Source: Prorocentrum cordatum (taxonomy: Eukaryota > Sar > Dinophyceae > Prorocentrales > Prorocentraceae). Taken from it: a DNA stretch of 64,000 nucleotides. Positions 50,902 through 61,604 of this stretch are shown here, in pieces; position 1 is the first letter of the stretch; each line of letters begins with the position of its first letter. The stretch covers positions 104,422 to 168,421 of the forward strand of contig CAUYUJ010019629.1 of NCBI GenBank assembly GCA_963575745.1, in the 5' to 3' direction. Both the position numbers and the translations under genes were made by a program. Under the pieces are notes generated by a model. It made no database searches and had not been told where the DNA came from. It worked only from the letters and a program-made list of their open reading frames with translations.

Positions 50902-51129
50902 GGCCGATGGAGAAAGGTGGCCCAGGCGCGGCGCCAGCGCGTGGCCAACGCTCTGCCCGCCGATGCAAGCACGCTTGAGCCACCACGGGCATCGCCGGCC
51001 CAGGCCACCTGGGAAGCTCGACGAATGGTACGGGAAGCCATGTCAACGAGCGGGTCTGGGCTGGAGTGCCCGAGCGCCCGCCTCGACGCCCGTCGACGTC
51101 GCTGCGCCCGCGCAGCGCGATTGTCTCCG
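50902..51129. other. Spacer upstream of the MTase-like gene
   Basis: Moderately GC-rich. No protein-like frame or repeat was recognised on either strand. Confidence 0.35.
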
Positions 51130-51195
51130 CCAACGATCCGAAACTCATCAAAACCCAACGGCAACTCATCGGCAACTCATCGGGAGCTCACCTGA
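51130..51195. repeat. CGAAACTCATC array 3 (reverse orientation)
   Basis: CCGAAACTCATCAAAACCC, GGCAACTCATCGGC and AACTCATCGGGAGCTCACC units, the reverse complement of the GATGAGTTTCCG word seen at 45111 and 46500. Confidence 0.7.
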
Positions 51196-51299
51196 AAAAC
51201 GCACGGCAGCCAGCACGGCGCGAATGCACAGCGTTATCTTCGCGCCTCCTGTCGGCCAGGGCACCCGCCCCTGGCGCGGCGGGCGCCCCATGGGCCTGG

Positions 51300-51855
51300 C
51301 ATTGATTGGGAAGTGTGCGCGCGGACATGTAAACTATCTAACAGATGTTTAGTTGTTCGGCCACTGCGCCATCATATCTTTCGAAATCGACATTTTCCAA
51401 AACGCGCCAACGCAGGCGGCGCCAAGGCGAGAACACCAGTTTGAAAACCAGCCGCTCTGGCACGCGGTTTTGCACGCGTTCGATCGGCCCGCCGCGCGCG
51501 CCCGCGCTAGCCGGGGGCCGGCGGGGCCTGCGCGCGAGGGCATCTTGAATCGCCCCGAGCGGAAGGGGGGAATGATATCATTGTGGGTGAATCGTGGTCG
51601 TGTCCCCCGCCCCCCCTCGCTCGTCTCTACGAGACGCAATTGCACCATCTCTACAACATCGGCGCCGAGCGCGCCCCGCGCGATGGCGAGGGTCGGGCTG
51701 CGCTCCGCCGCCGGGGGGGAGGGCGGAACGACGCAAGAACAAAAAACATGAAAAACAAACAAAAAAATGCAAACATGCAAACACAAACAAAAAAAAGAAA
51801 CAAAACACACATACACCAAAACAAAAAAAAAACTGCAAAGACACGCGCTAAAAGC
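51300..51855. other. Spacer with A-rich tract
   Basis: An A-rich tract (51735-51840) is built from AAACA, CAAAAA and CACAC words, the only such tract in the window. It lies just 3' of the next minus-strand gene. The part 51415-51450 resembles 44550-44580 (ACCAGTTTGAAA). No gene recognised. Confidence 0.5.
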
Positions 51856-51859
51856 GCCG

Positions 51860-53790
51860 TTTCTCCAAATGTGATCGGCGCGCGCTCGAGGCCGCCACTG
51901 CTTCTGGCAGATTCAATGATTCATCCAGAAACGCGGCGCACCGCAGCGGGTTGCCGCGCCTCGAGGAACGGCGCACGAAGTGTACAAAAACATGTTATTG
52001 AACAGTTGGGGGGCGTCTGCCTTTGTCATGTAATGGTTGTGTTGCTTGCGCGTGTCCAGCAGCATGGACGCCGTCTCCCTATCGATGTTGGTGGGTGCTG
52101 CCTTCAGGAGTCGCATGAACGCCAGCAGGTTTCTGCGTGCCTCAGCGAGCGCAAACCCATTCTCCATGCGGTCATAAAACATCTCGCACACACGGAAAGC
52201 CCATGGGAGGATCGCGTTGGTTTCTGATCTCATTGTTCTGAGCACTGGGTACTCCCTCGAACCGATCATATGCAACGATATCTCATGCACTCTGTAGTTA
52301 TGCGGCACACCCGTGTAGTCATACCAATCGTCCAGCACGCCCGAGAGCCTCTCCAGAGCGGCTGGGACAACGACGTCTTGGTGAGGCCCTGGGATCCCGA
52401 AAACATTTGCATCCAGAACTGCACAGGGCAGTGCGGAAATACAGCGGCCATGAACCCCCGGGTACAGAATGCGGAGCATGTCTAACGCGATCGCGAGGGC
52501 TAGCGGAAAAACTGGGCTGCGATTGAGTAGCGGGCCCGTGCGCGTCTGACCGCGATAGGTCGCGCGCCAAAGCCTCACGACAAGGGGCAGCGGGGCAGCA
52601 GAGAAATCGCCGACATCGCACAAATGCGGGGACGGCATCAATCGATCACCAGCTTTGAGACCTAGAGACGGCACATCGTTCAAGAGCGACCTCCAACGGA
52701 CTCCAGATTTCCGCCGATCCCAGCACAGCCCGCCCTCAAAAAAAAAAAAAAACTCGTCGGAAACCGACGCGCCTGCGCGACCGCGGATGGCAGCCCCCGA
52801 GAACGCTGCCGCGCGCCATCCCGTCACAACCCTCTCCGCCACACACGCTCCGTGGCGCGACCGTGCGCTCTCGGGGGCCGCCGTGCGTTGCCGCGCTTGC
52901 GCGTCGGTGTCGCCTTGCGTCGATCGGCTTCGGCGCGAAGCACAACGACGTGGTCGACCCGCTGACACGACGCCTCGTAATCGTCGAAAACCGGTTTCTG
53001 GCCCCAGTGGTCACTGCCCAGCTCAAACGGAGCATACTCGTGTAAATGTTCGAGCAGTGAGTTGCACATGAAGCACGGGTATAGCATGCTGCCCAAACAC
53101 CGCAAACCGAACGCGACAGCCTGCTCAATTAAATCGCCTTTCATCCACACCACCACGCCTTTCCCAAGAAGTGCGCCCGCCAAATCCCCCCTGGGACCCC
53201 CCGTCGCCCGCGGTGAGCCGTCGTGCACGGTCGAGGGATATCGGCCTTCAACCAACGCCCGCATTGACCATGCTATCACGAGCATGATAGGGTAATGGCT
53301 ACACCAGCCTCGGCACCCGCATCTACAGAATTCAGTCTTCCTCAAGAATGCGACCGAATAGCTCCGCGACTGCGGTAATAAATGCATACAGAATCCTAGC
53401 AACGAGTCGGCTTTTCCAGTTCGCTCGCTCCTGATGAATCGAATATCATCGGCGCGCGATAACGAAAGCGGCGCGCCTGGCCTGCGCGCGCGAACGCCAG
53501 GGTGCCACTGGTATATATGTTGCCACTCCTGGAACACCGTTTCATATGCCGCGCACTCAGGGGCCAGAGACGGAGTATTTTCACACTCGTGCTGCAACGA
53601 CTCACGCAACGGCAGCATGGGAATCATCTTGGTTGCCCGACCAACTCCATTCTGATATATTGGAAGGCCCAACCAGTAGGAATCGCTATCTTGTTTTCGG
53701 GGAGTTGCTGCGTCTATTTTTCGCCGGCACTGCCCGCCTGTGTTTTTTGGGGGCGCAGTGCGAGGTCGCGCACGCCACCCTCGCACCCGG
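51860..53790 (-). CDS. Multicopy dinoflagellate protein family, possible DDE-type transposase
   Basis: Exon 1 (about 53790-52914) contains MIPMLPLRESLQHECENTPS, FCRCGCRGWCSHYPIMLVIA, WSMRALVEGRYPSTVHDGSP, VVVWMKGDLIEQAVAFGLRC and LYPCFMCNSLLEHLHEYAPF. A 179-nt GC-AG intron (52913-52735, with a 14-T run before the acceptor) leads to exon 2 (52734-51913): LLNDVPSLGLKAGDRLMPSP, FPLALAIALDMLRILYPGVH, GIPGPHQDVVVPAALERLSG. Near 51940 a one-base shift is needed to continue as FLDESLNLPEAV. The family is widespread in dinoflagellates. Cys pairs, KGD and the LDMLRILYPGV (D-x-x-H-like) position recall DDE transposases of the CACTA/Plavaka type, but this is a weak link. One frameshift suggests a pseudogene or sequence error. 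Confidence 0.6.
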
Positions 53791-53949
53791 CTTCCTTAGC
53801 GAGCCAGCTTACGATGCAAGCGTCTTTTGCTGTCATTGGCTTCGATCCAACATGCGCTGCAACAATATAATTGAACAGACCATTGCCTGCTTGCTTGCGC
53901 TCAGCTGCTCCCCATCGCTCGGACTGCCCTTCTTCACCCCGCGATTCCC

Positions 53950-54245
53950 CATCCATCCATGATGCTACGACGCCTGGCGCGTGTACCCCGGGAACGGGGG
54001 GCCCGCCCTCGAGCCGAACCCTGCGGGCCCCTGCGCCCCGCCCCCCCGGCGCTGCGACGACGCGCCGCCGGGCCCGCGCCAACGCCATCCAAGACGCCCT
54101 GGAAACCGAAACGGGCGCTCCACGAACAGCTGCGCCTCGCCGAGGTGCCGCAGCGACCCCTCGGGCCCGCGCCGGACCCACCCGACGCGCCCCCGAAACC
54201 GAAACGGGCGCAGCCGAAACCGAAAACTCGGGCCTGACCGCGATC
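53950..54245. other. GC-rich spacer with ACCGAAACGGGCGC words
   Basis: CCGAAACGGGCGC-type words occur at about 54107 and 54198, and CCGAAACC is repeated nearby (54191-54222). No gene supported. Confidence 0.4.
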
Positions 54246-54264
54246 GGAGCGGCGCAACACACAT

Positions 54265-54415
54265 ACTTCTACATTTTCAAAACTCATCAAAACTCATCGG
54301 GAACTCATCGGAAACTCATCGGGAACTGTTTGGTCTGATTTAATATGATGCAACGAAACTCATCAGAACTCATCGGACATTCACCGGAAACTCATCGGAC
54401 ACTCATCGGTGGTTT
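54265..54415. repeat. CGGAAACTCATCG array 4 (reverse orientation)
   Basis: At least eight units such as AAACTCATCGGG, GAACTCATCGGA, CACTCATCGG and ATTCACCGG. A break (54330-54350) splits the array into two parts. It continues the word family at 45111, 46500 and 51130. Confidence 0.8.
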
Positions 54416-54587
54416 CGCCGGGTTCGGGCCAGAAAGTCCCGGGTCGGGCCCGACATTTTCGCATCCGATCGGGTTCGGGCCCGAAGCTTTCGCATCCGAT
54501 CAAAATATCTGCCCCATAGCACCTGCTGTCTCACCGCAGCAGCTGTCAAGTCGACCCCGAATCGCGGGCCCGCCGCCGTCTTCTGGT

Positions 54588-54725
54588 CGCACCCACCCCC
54601 CCCCCATCTCCCCCCCCCCCCCCCCCATCTCCCCCCCCTCCCCCATCTCCCCCCCCCCCCCCTCTCCCTTCTCCATTCTCCTCCTCATCCTCCCTCTCCT
54701 CGTCCTCCTCGCCTCCCATTTCCCC
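54588..54725. repeat. CCCCATCT and (CTC)n tract
   Basis: Poly-C runs separated by ATCT, then CTCCTCATCCTCC. It is located 140 bp beyond the stop of the next minus-strand gene. Two GCTCGCTCGAGC words (54767, 54803) follow. Confidence 0.85.
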
Positions 54726-54864
54726 CCCCATCATCCACGCGGCGCTCGGCGGCGGCCGAACCGACTGCTCGCTCGAGCAACCGACCCCTGAAATATGCCG
54801 ACCGCTCGCTCGAGCGCCTCGAGCGGCCGACAGCGCAAGCGAGAAGACGCTGTGCCTTCACCGC

Positions 54865-56259
54865 CTACTTAGCGCCACCCTGGGCCTTCATCAGGAGCAG
54901 GGCGTGCATCTGGTTCAAGGCGTCCACCTCCGCGTTGACCTTCTCCGCCCGCGGCTTCACGAGCGACGCGATCGGCTCGATCAGCTTGTCGAACTCGGCC
55001 TCCCCGACATTGGTCCTCACCACGTCGAACGTCTGCGTCGCCAGCTGCGACAGGAGGTGGCGGCTCCACGTCGGCAGGCGCCTCTGCAGGCCCAGGCCAC
55101 ACTGGCGCCCAAGCATCCCCGGAGGGCGAAGGGCCAGGCCCAGCAGCGTCGTCGGCAGACCCCAGCGGGAGCGGGGGCACCTCCACCACGGGCCGCAGCG
55201 GGTCCATGTTAGGGAACCCGTCGCTGGGGCGCACGGCCATCGCCGGCCGCTCGCCGCCCAGAGGCGCGCCTCGGTCTCGCCAACGCGGAGGGCCCCGATC
55301 CGGGGTCCGCGGCTCCTCCGGGCCACCAGCAGCGGCGTGGCCCCCTGCGACGGGGCCCGAGGCAGCTAGCGGCCGCGCGGCGGCTGGCGGCCCGTCCAGA
55401 AGGCCAGCGGCAAACGGGCCTTCCACGCCCTGGCCCACGGCGGCTGGCAGCGTAGCGGCAGCTGGCGGCCCTTCTCCAGGTCCTGGGCTGGGAGGGCGGC
55501 TCTGCCCTCCAGTCGGCGCGGCGAAGCCCACAACGACTCCCTCGGACTGTTCGGCGAAGCCCAACGCCGCCACGACCTCTCCTACGGGCCGCGGGGTAAA
55601 GCCCAAATCCACCATGTCCCGCAAGAACTCGTGATCCCCCACTGGCCTCGGATGCGGGGCCTCGCCAACCCTGACGCCCGCGAAAGGGTCGCGGCGCAGA
55701 ACCCGGGAAGGCGTCACACGCCCCAGGCCCCTGTGCTGGCCCGAACCACGGCCTCGCCCAGGACGCGCGCGAGGGCGTCCCGCCGCGCAACGCCTCCTGC
55801 GGCAGCGAGGAGGTCCAAGGCGGCCCCCCCGTCGTCGCTGAGCCGTTGGAGGATCACGCGCCGCGGTCCGGTCGCAGCTGCAAGCTCGCCGCGGACCGTC
55901 GGACGCCACGGCGGCATGGCAGTCAGCCCAGGCGGCCCGGTCACCGCCTGAGCCGGACGCCCCCGCCCAGCAACCAGCGAAGCGGCGCGGTGCGCGAGCG
56001 GTTCGAAGTACAAGCCGACCAGCACCCCGCACAGGACGCCGAGCAGGCCCCACCCCCAGGCAAGGGCGATCGGCTCAAACCCAGGGGTGTACTGCGCCAC
56101 TGGCAGCGGGAACCCGCCACACTCGGCGACGGCATGTGCCATTGGTCCACGGCACCCTGCAGACGACGCCAGCCAAGCCCTGGTCGCCTGAGAGGCATCA
56201 GCCGACGCAGCATCCCATGCGCTTGCCGCCATCGACGCTGCATTCAGCCATGCTGCCAT
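54865..56259 (-). pseudogene. Membrane-anchored retroelement ORF1-like protein, three frames
   Basis: The start at 56259 reads MAAWLNAASMAASAWDAASA, AWLASSAGCRGPMAHAVAEC and a membrane helix FEPIALAWGWGLLGVLCGVL then VGLYF. RGELAAATGPRRVILQRLSD and DLLAAAGGVARRDALARVLG follow. After a frame change near 55700 a Pro/Gly-rich middle starts with DHEFLRDMVDLGFTPRPVGE. Near 55090 a third frame gives TWSRHLLSQLATQTFDVVRT, EFDKLIEPIASLVKPRAEKV and NAEVDALNQMHALLLMKAQG with a helical end, and stops at 54865. N-terminal Ala/Trp-rich sequence with an AWGWGLLGVL helix is a recurrent first ORF of dinoflagellate retroelements in my knowledge. No RT lies upstream or downstream here. Confidence 0.55.
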
Positions 56260-56261
56260 GG

Positions 56262-56330
56262 TTCCCTCAGTAAGCCCAGGGAACCAAACCCTCAGTAGGC
56301 CCAGGGAGCCAAACCCTCAATGGACCACTT
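56262..56330. repeat. Short tandem repeat just upstream of the ORF1-like start
   Basis: CCTCAGTAAGCCCAGGGAACCAAAC, shortened here as CCTCAGTAAGCCCAGGG, recurs with a 27-bp period (CCTCAGTAGGCCCAGGG, then CCTCAATGG). It borders the ATG region of the ORF1-like gene. Confidence 0.7.
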
Positions 56331-56439
56331 TGAGCTGCCACGGCAAGGTCTCCGACGCGTCGACACGACGCGGACCTGCCGTAATCGAGCAGAAGAACAC
56401 GTCCATTCATCAACTATGCACGCGGTTGTTCATGCCGCG

Positions 56440-57125
56440 AGGGCTGTCTTTGGGGGCAAAGTGTTGCATTCCAGCCTTTCGGGCCCCCTGGAGCCTTTCT
56501 GGTAACCTCTTGGGCGGTTCTTGGGCCTCGGAATCTTCCTGAAGGCCTCTTGGGGCATCCCCAGTGGGAGATCCGTTCAGACCAAGAACATTCAAAGTTA
56601 GTCGTTCGCGATAAATCCCACCAGCCCTCTGGGCGTCCGTGGTCTAGAGAGTTTCCTCTTCCAACCCCCTTCTTCCCCTTCGGGGAGGGGTCCCCCCACC
56701 CCCTCCCCTTGACCTGGACGGGGGGTTCCGCGGGTCGTTGGCGCGTCCAAGATGGCCCAAGACGGCTCCAAGAGCGAAAAGGCGGGAAAGCAAAACAACA
56801 TTGATTTCCCGAGGTTTTGGAAGGACTGTGGCCTCTTTTGGGACCCAAGAGGCACTCTAAAGTGGCAACGCTAATTCCCACCCCCCCTTCTTTGTTAGAT
56901 CTCCTCCAACATGGCTCCAAGAGCGGCCCGAAGGCTCCTAAGAGCGCCCCAAGAGCGCCCCAAGAGGGCACCAAGAGGCCCCAAGAGGCGCCCAAGAGGC
57001 CTCCAAGAGGCCTCCAAGAGGCTCCCACGAGACCCCCAAGAGGCCCCAAGAGGCTCCCCGAGATACGCAAGAGGCCCCCAGGACCGCCAAGAGGCCCCAA
57101 AGACGGCCCAAGAGGCCCCCAAGCT
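56440..57125. repeat. CCAAGAGGCCCC dispersed module
   Basis: CCAAGAGCG, CCAAGAGGC and TCCAAGAGGCC words repeat with a period of 9-12 bp, densest at 56925-57125. The left part (56440-56580) holds the reverse complement form (GGCCTCTTGGGGC). No protein-like frame other than Arg/Pro repeats. Similar modules occur near 9.3, 30.2, 47.4 and 58.7 kb. Confidence 0.65.
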
Positions 57126-57345
57126 CGCCATTGTCCTCCTCCTCCTCCTCTTTTTCTTCCTCCTCTCCTCCTCCCCCTCCCTCCTCCTCCGCCTCCTCCT
57201 CCTCCTCCTTCTCCTCCTTCTCGTCCTCCACGTTCTCACCCTCCTCTATCTCCTCCTCCTCATCTTCCTCCTCCCGCTCCTCCCCCTCCTCCTCCTGCTC
57301 CTCCTCCTCCTCCTGCTCCTCCTCTTCCACCTCTTACTCCGACGA
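57126..57345. repeat. (CTC)n tract
   Basis: CTCCTC triplets with TTC and CGC interruptions. It directly follows the CCAAGAGG module. Confidence 0.9.
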
Positions 57346-59085
57346 CGACGACTCATCCTACATCCTCCCCCTGTTGGGGTATATGGCGGCTTACCCCGCC
57401 CTTTGTTATTCTGCATGCTCCCCCGCTTCCCTCATCCCTTATCACCTCCACTCCCCTGGGGCTCATTTCTGGACGGGCTGGTGGGGATACGCGAAGCGTT
57501 TAGAATTTAAACAATATGAGGCCTGTACTGGAGCCTGTAGGAGCCCTCTTGTGTGTCTCTTGGTACCCCTTCAGACTCTGATCGGCAGGGCTTTAACTGG
57601 TGTCGGCCATCTGGAACTTCTGTATGGGGCCTTCCTGAAGCAAAAAGAAGCGAAAGCAGGAAGGCGAGAGGAGGTGGGAGTAATGAGGATGGACGGGGTG
57701 GGAGCCAGACTGAGCGAATCCCGAAAAGGGATTCCAACGTGCGCAACCTCGAGCATCTTGGGACTCTTGCGGGATAATCGGAAGTAAAATTGGACCATAT
57801 TGGGGCTTCTAGGCTCATTTGAAGCTGGGCCCCAGAAACTCTGAAACTAGAGACAAACATTTCCGCATCGTTCAAGGTTGGGACTGAAGTTGGTTACGCG
57901 TGGGAATGATGTTGGGCGTGGGGTGATCTCTTAGAACCCCCAATCGTGGCCTCTTGGGACAATCTTGCGCTGTGCTGGGCTCTCGTGAAGCGTCCGGGCC
58001 ATCTTCGGACCAGCATCGGCGGGGCCGTCGGGCGACCAAAGAAAAGCGGCCCAAGGGCCCAGGACGCGCAATGAGCCAATGTAACTGACCAGAGAACCAA
58101 ACACTGCACGAACCACAAATGCCCCCCATTCAAAAACATTTGGCGGAGGCCGTGAACCCTTCACCAGAACTGACATCTCTTGGCAACTGTATTGTAAATT
58201 CTGCCGGCGTCTGCCGGCGGAACCGACTCCATTTTGCTTCAGCTGGTCTCTGCCAGGGAAGACATGCCAATTATTCGACCCCTCGGAGGCGAGGCCCTTT
58301 CTGGAGCGCTCCAGAATATCGGAATCATAGTGTTTGGTGCCCGCCTTTTTAAAAAAGTGGGAAGGAAACGTTACTGCATTGCGATTTTCGACAAAATTCA
58401 AAAATGGGGGAGGGGGAAGAAGGCTTCTGGCAAGGGCGCAGCCGAACTGCTTTGACAACTTCTGGAATATGTGAAATGCTGGATTCTCAAACTGCGGATG
58501 TCCAGCACTATGCCCCCTGGCACGCAGTGGAACGGCACAAGGCCATTGATGGGTTCATGTATTTCCACCTGCCCTCTGGGCGTAGGTGTTGTAAGGGGTT
58601 GGTCGCGAGAAGTCCAACATGCCTCCAAGATGCACCATGACCGTCCCAAGACCCAAGTGGCCATAGAGCCCCTCAAGGACCCCCTCGCGATCCCCAAATC
58701 CTCCCAAGACGTGATAGCGGTCAATGTTGTTTGTCTTCTCGCTATTTCGCTTCCGACGGGTCCCTGCAGCCTCAAGATGGATCCAAAATTACCCAAGTGA
58801 GCCCCAAGGGAGGCCGAAATATTCCCATGACGGCCTGGAGAGCGCCAAATAGCGCCCAACAGCAACCCAAAAGGGCCCCTAGAGGCGACTTTGCGGACTA
58901 CGAGGGGGGGCGCAAAGAGCTACCCCTCTTATTCGATCGATGGCCTCCAAGAAATGACCCGAAGGAGATAGATGACCCCCAGGGAGCCCCGGGAGGACCC
59001 CGACAGCCACAATTGACAAACGGCCCAAACGAGCCCAAGTGAGCTGCCAACAGGCACTCACATCCAAATTTCCGAGAGTTCAGGA
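57346..59085. other. 1.7 kb spacer
   Basis: No known protein in any frame. CTTGGGAC and CCAAGxCC words appear at 57930-58050 and 58640-58870, suggesting degenerate copies of the neighbouring module. The middle (58100-58500) is more AT-rich and looks unique. Confidence 0.4.
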
Positions 59086-59089
59086 CCCA

Positions 59090-60530
59090 CAGCCGCACTA
59101 CTGTGGAAAATTCCCGCCCCCCCTCTTCCTCCGGAACCCAGAAGTCCCCCCCACCCCCCTCCGAAAATCACCCCCTTGCTCAGACCCCCCCCCCTCCCTT
59201 CCCCCGGCAAAACCCCCTTCCCACATAACCCCTCCCCCCCCCTCCAGAAAACCAGAGGGGGGGTCACTACCGGTTCGCACCCCCCTCCCCACCCCTCCAA
59301 AAAAAAGGGGGGGGCCACTACCGGCTCGACCCCCATCCCCCCCACACTCACCGCCGGCAAACGACTCACGGGTGCCCACCACCGTCCTCCCCACCGCCCT
59401 CACCGCTGTCCCCAGCACCATCGTCCCCACCACCACTGGCCCACAGTCCCCACTGTTCCCACCACTGTCCCCACTGTCCCCACCAGTGCCCCCACCACTG
59501 TCGCACTGCCCCCACTGTCCCCACCACTGTTCCCACCATGGTCCCACTCGCCCCACTGTCCCCACCACTGTCCCACTGTCCCCGCTGTCCCCATCACTGT
59601 CCCGCTGTCCCTACTGTCCCCGCCTCTGTCCCACTGGGCTGTCCCACTGTTCCCACCATTGTCCCCACTGTCCCCACCCCTGTCCCCACTGTACCAGTGT
59701 CCCATTGTCCCACCACCGTCCTCACCACCGCCCTCGGCACTGTCCCCCACCACTGTCCCACCGCCCCCACACCACAGTCCCCACCGCTGTCCCACTGTCC
59801 CCACCACCGTCCCACGCTCCCCACTGTCCCCACCACTGTCCCTTACCACGGTTCGATTCTCCCATTGTCCCCGCTGTCCCCACCGCTGTCCCACTGTCCC
59901 CACCACTGTCCCACTGCCCCCACTGCCCCCACCGCTGTCCCAATGTGCTGTCCCACTGTTCCCACTGTCCCCACCATTGTCCCCACCGTCCAAGTCCCCC
60001 CCACTCTCCCCAATGTACCACTGTCCCATTGTCCCACCATTGTCCTCACCACCGCCCTCACCACTGTCCCCACCACTACCGTCCCCGCTGTCCCCACCAC
60101 TGTCCCACTGTGCTTTCGCCAGTGTCCCCACCACTGCCCACGGTCCCAACTGCCCCCACCACTGTCCCACTGTCCCCTCGCCACTGTCCCCACCACTGTC
60201 CCACGGTCCCAACTGTCCCCACCACTGTCCCACTGTCCCCACACCACTGTCCCCACCACCACCGTCCCCAATACTGTCCCACTGTCCCCACCACAGTCCC
60301 ATTGTCCCGAGGAGGGGGATCGTTTGCTGGCGGCGAGGAGGGGGGAGGGGGGGGGTCGAACCAGTAGTGACACCGCCCACCTTTTTCATGATGGAGTGGG
60401 AGGTGGGGGGAGGGGGGGGGTCGACCCCCCCCCCCCCCCTCGGTTTTTACACGGGGGCGGGACGGGTTGGGACCCCCCAGTGACCCCCCCCCCGTTTCTC
60501 GCCAGCAGTGGTAGAACACGCTTCTTCAAA
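59090..60530. mobile_element. Minisatellite enclosed by long inverted repeats
   Basis: The core (about 59371-60319) is built from CCCCACCACTGTCCCACTGT-type words with a 12-24 bp period. Left-flank sequence 59311-59364 (GGGGCCACTACCGGCTCGAC to CCGCCGGCAAACGA) matches the reverse complement of 60320-60376 at most positions. The match extends outward in weaker form: GTCACTACCGGTTCG at 59263, and C-rich arms to about 59100 and 60530. An inverted-repeat element with tandem repeats inside fits a non-autonomous DNA transposon or a foldback element. No transposase is encoded, and no target duplication was identified. Confidence 0.6.
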
Positions 60531-60640
60531 TATCCGCGACAGGCTGATCCCCGTATTCGGTTTGACGGCTGCCTCCCACTGCACGCTCCTGCACTTCCCT
60601 AATCGCCGCAAGTCGGTTGGGCATCGAGTCTGGATGGGCT

Positions 60641-61250
60641 GGTGTGGGATACTTCTTGTTAGCAACCGAAGGCGAGCGCGCCAACGGCGAGTAAGGTCTG
60701 GGCGGGCCGCGCGGGGGCCTAATTACCTAGCGCGGAGCAGAGCAGGACCTACCGCCGAAGCCTCAGGAAACCTCAGGGCCAGAGCAGCAAGAGGAGCCGG
60801 GGGGGGCTGCGAGCTGGTGTGGGATACTTTTTTGTCAGCGGCCGCAGGCGAGCGCGCCAGCGGCGAGTCCAGTCAAAGCGGGGCACGCAGCGACAAATTC
60901 ACCTAAAGCAGCGGGGCGCAGCCTCACCTGAAGCGGCTAGGCGGAGCCTCACGCAGCACCTCAGCGGCGCACCGGCGAGTGGAAGGGGCTGGCTGAAACT
61001 GAGTCGTACTGCCATCGTGCAAATATGCAAGGCGTCGGAAGCGTCAGGTAGCCGGGAGAAGCGGCGACCAGCGACAGAAGCCGAGTAATTAATGCAAGGG
61101 CGCGAGACCCCGGACAACTGCGAAAGTACCAGGGTGGCCGCAGCCAAGGGGACCGACAGTCGGTAGTCGAATTGGTGCCCGGACGGGGCGTGAGCGTTGG
61201 CAGGCTGCGGGGAACCAGGGTGGCTGGTGTGGGACTTTTTTGTCCCAACC
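60641..61250. repeat. Repeat with GGTGTGGGATACTT and GGCGAGCGCGCCAGCGGCGAG words
   Basis: GGTGTGGGATACTT lies at 60641 and 60816 and GGTGTGGGACTTTTTTG at 61225. In the first two copies CGCAGGCGAGCGCGCC-like sequence follows at the same distance (60668, 60843). A GCAGGCGGAAGCGCCAGCGG form is seen at 63652. These look like degenerate copies of a dispersed unit of about 175 bp. Confidence 0.55.
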
Positions 61251-61309
61251 ATCCTGTGGTGTTGGGTCCTCGTTTTGAAGAGACGGTGCCCCGCGTTCCT
61301 CTCCTTCCT

Positions 61310-61385
61310 CCTCCCTCCCCCTCCGCCTCCTCCCCCCTCCCATCATCATCATCATCATCATCATCAGCATCAGCATCAGCATCAG

Positions 61386-61433
<48 letters not shown>

Positions 61434-61512
61434 TATCATCATTGTCATCATCATCGTCATCGTCATCGTCATCACCATGGTCATCATCGACATCATCGAC
61501 GTCATCATCACC

Positions 61513-61581
<69 letters not shown>

Positions 61582-61600
61582 GTCATCGTCATCGCCATCA
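61310..61600. repeat. Composite (CTC)n-(ATC)n tract
   Basis: CTCC pyrimidines (61310-61340), then ATC triplets with GTC, AGC and ACC interruptions (61340-61595). Homopolymeric peptides only. Confidence 0.95.
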
Positions 61601-61604
61601 CCCA

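Noticed and set aside
54869-56053. A 394-codon minus-strand frame as one intact gene
   Set aside because: Only its middle part is protein-like; the two ends of the protein lie in other frames, so the gene was described as interrupted.
59848-59858. GGTTCGATTC, similar to a tRNA B box
   Set aside because: It sits within the minisatellite, and no A box or cloverleaf could be drawn around it.
59039-60602. Long Pro/His/Thr-rich or Gly/Asp-rich frames in the CCACTGTCCC minisatellite
   Set aside because: They mirror the repeat on both strands; no protein family fits.
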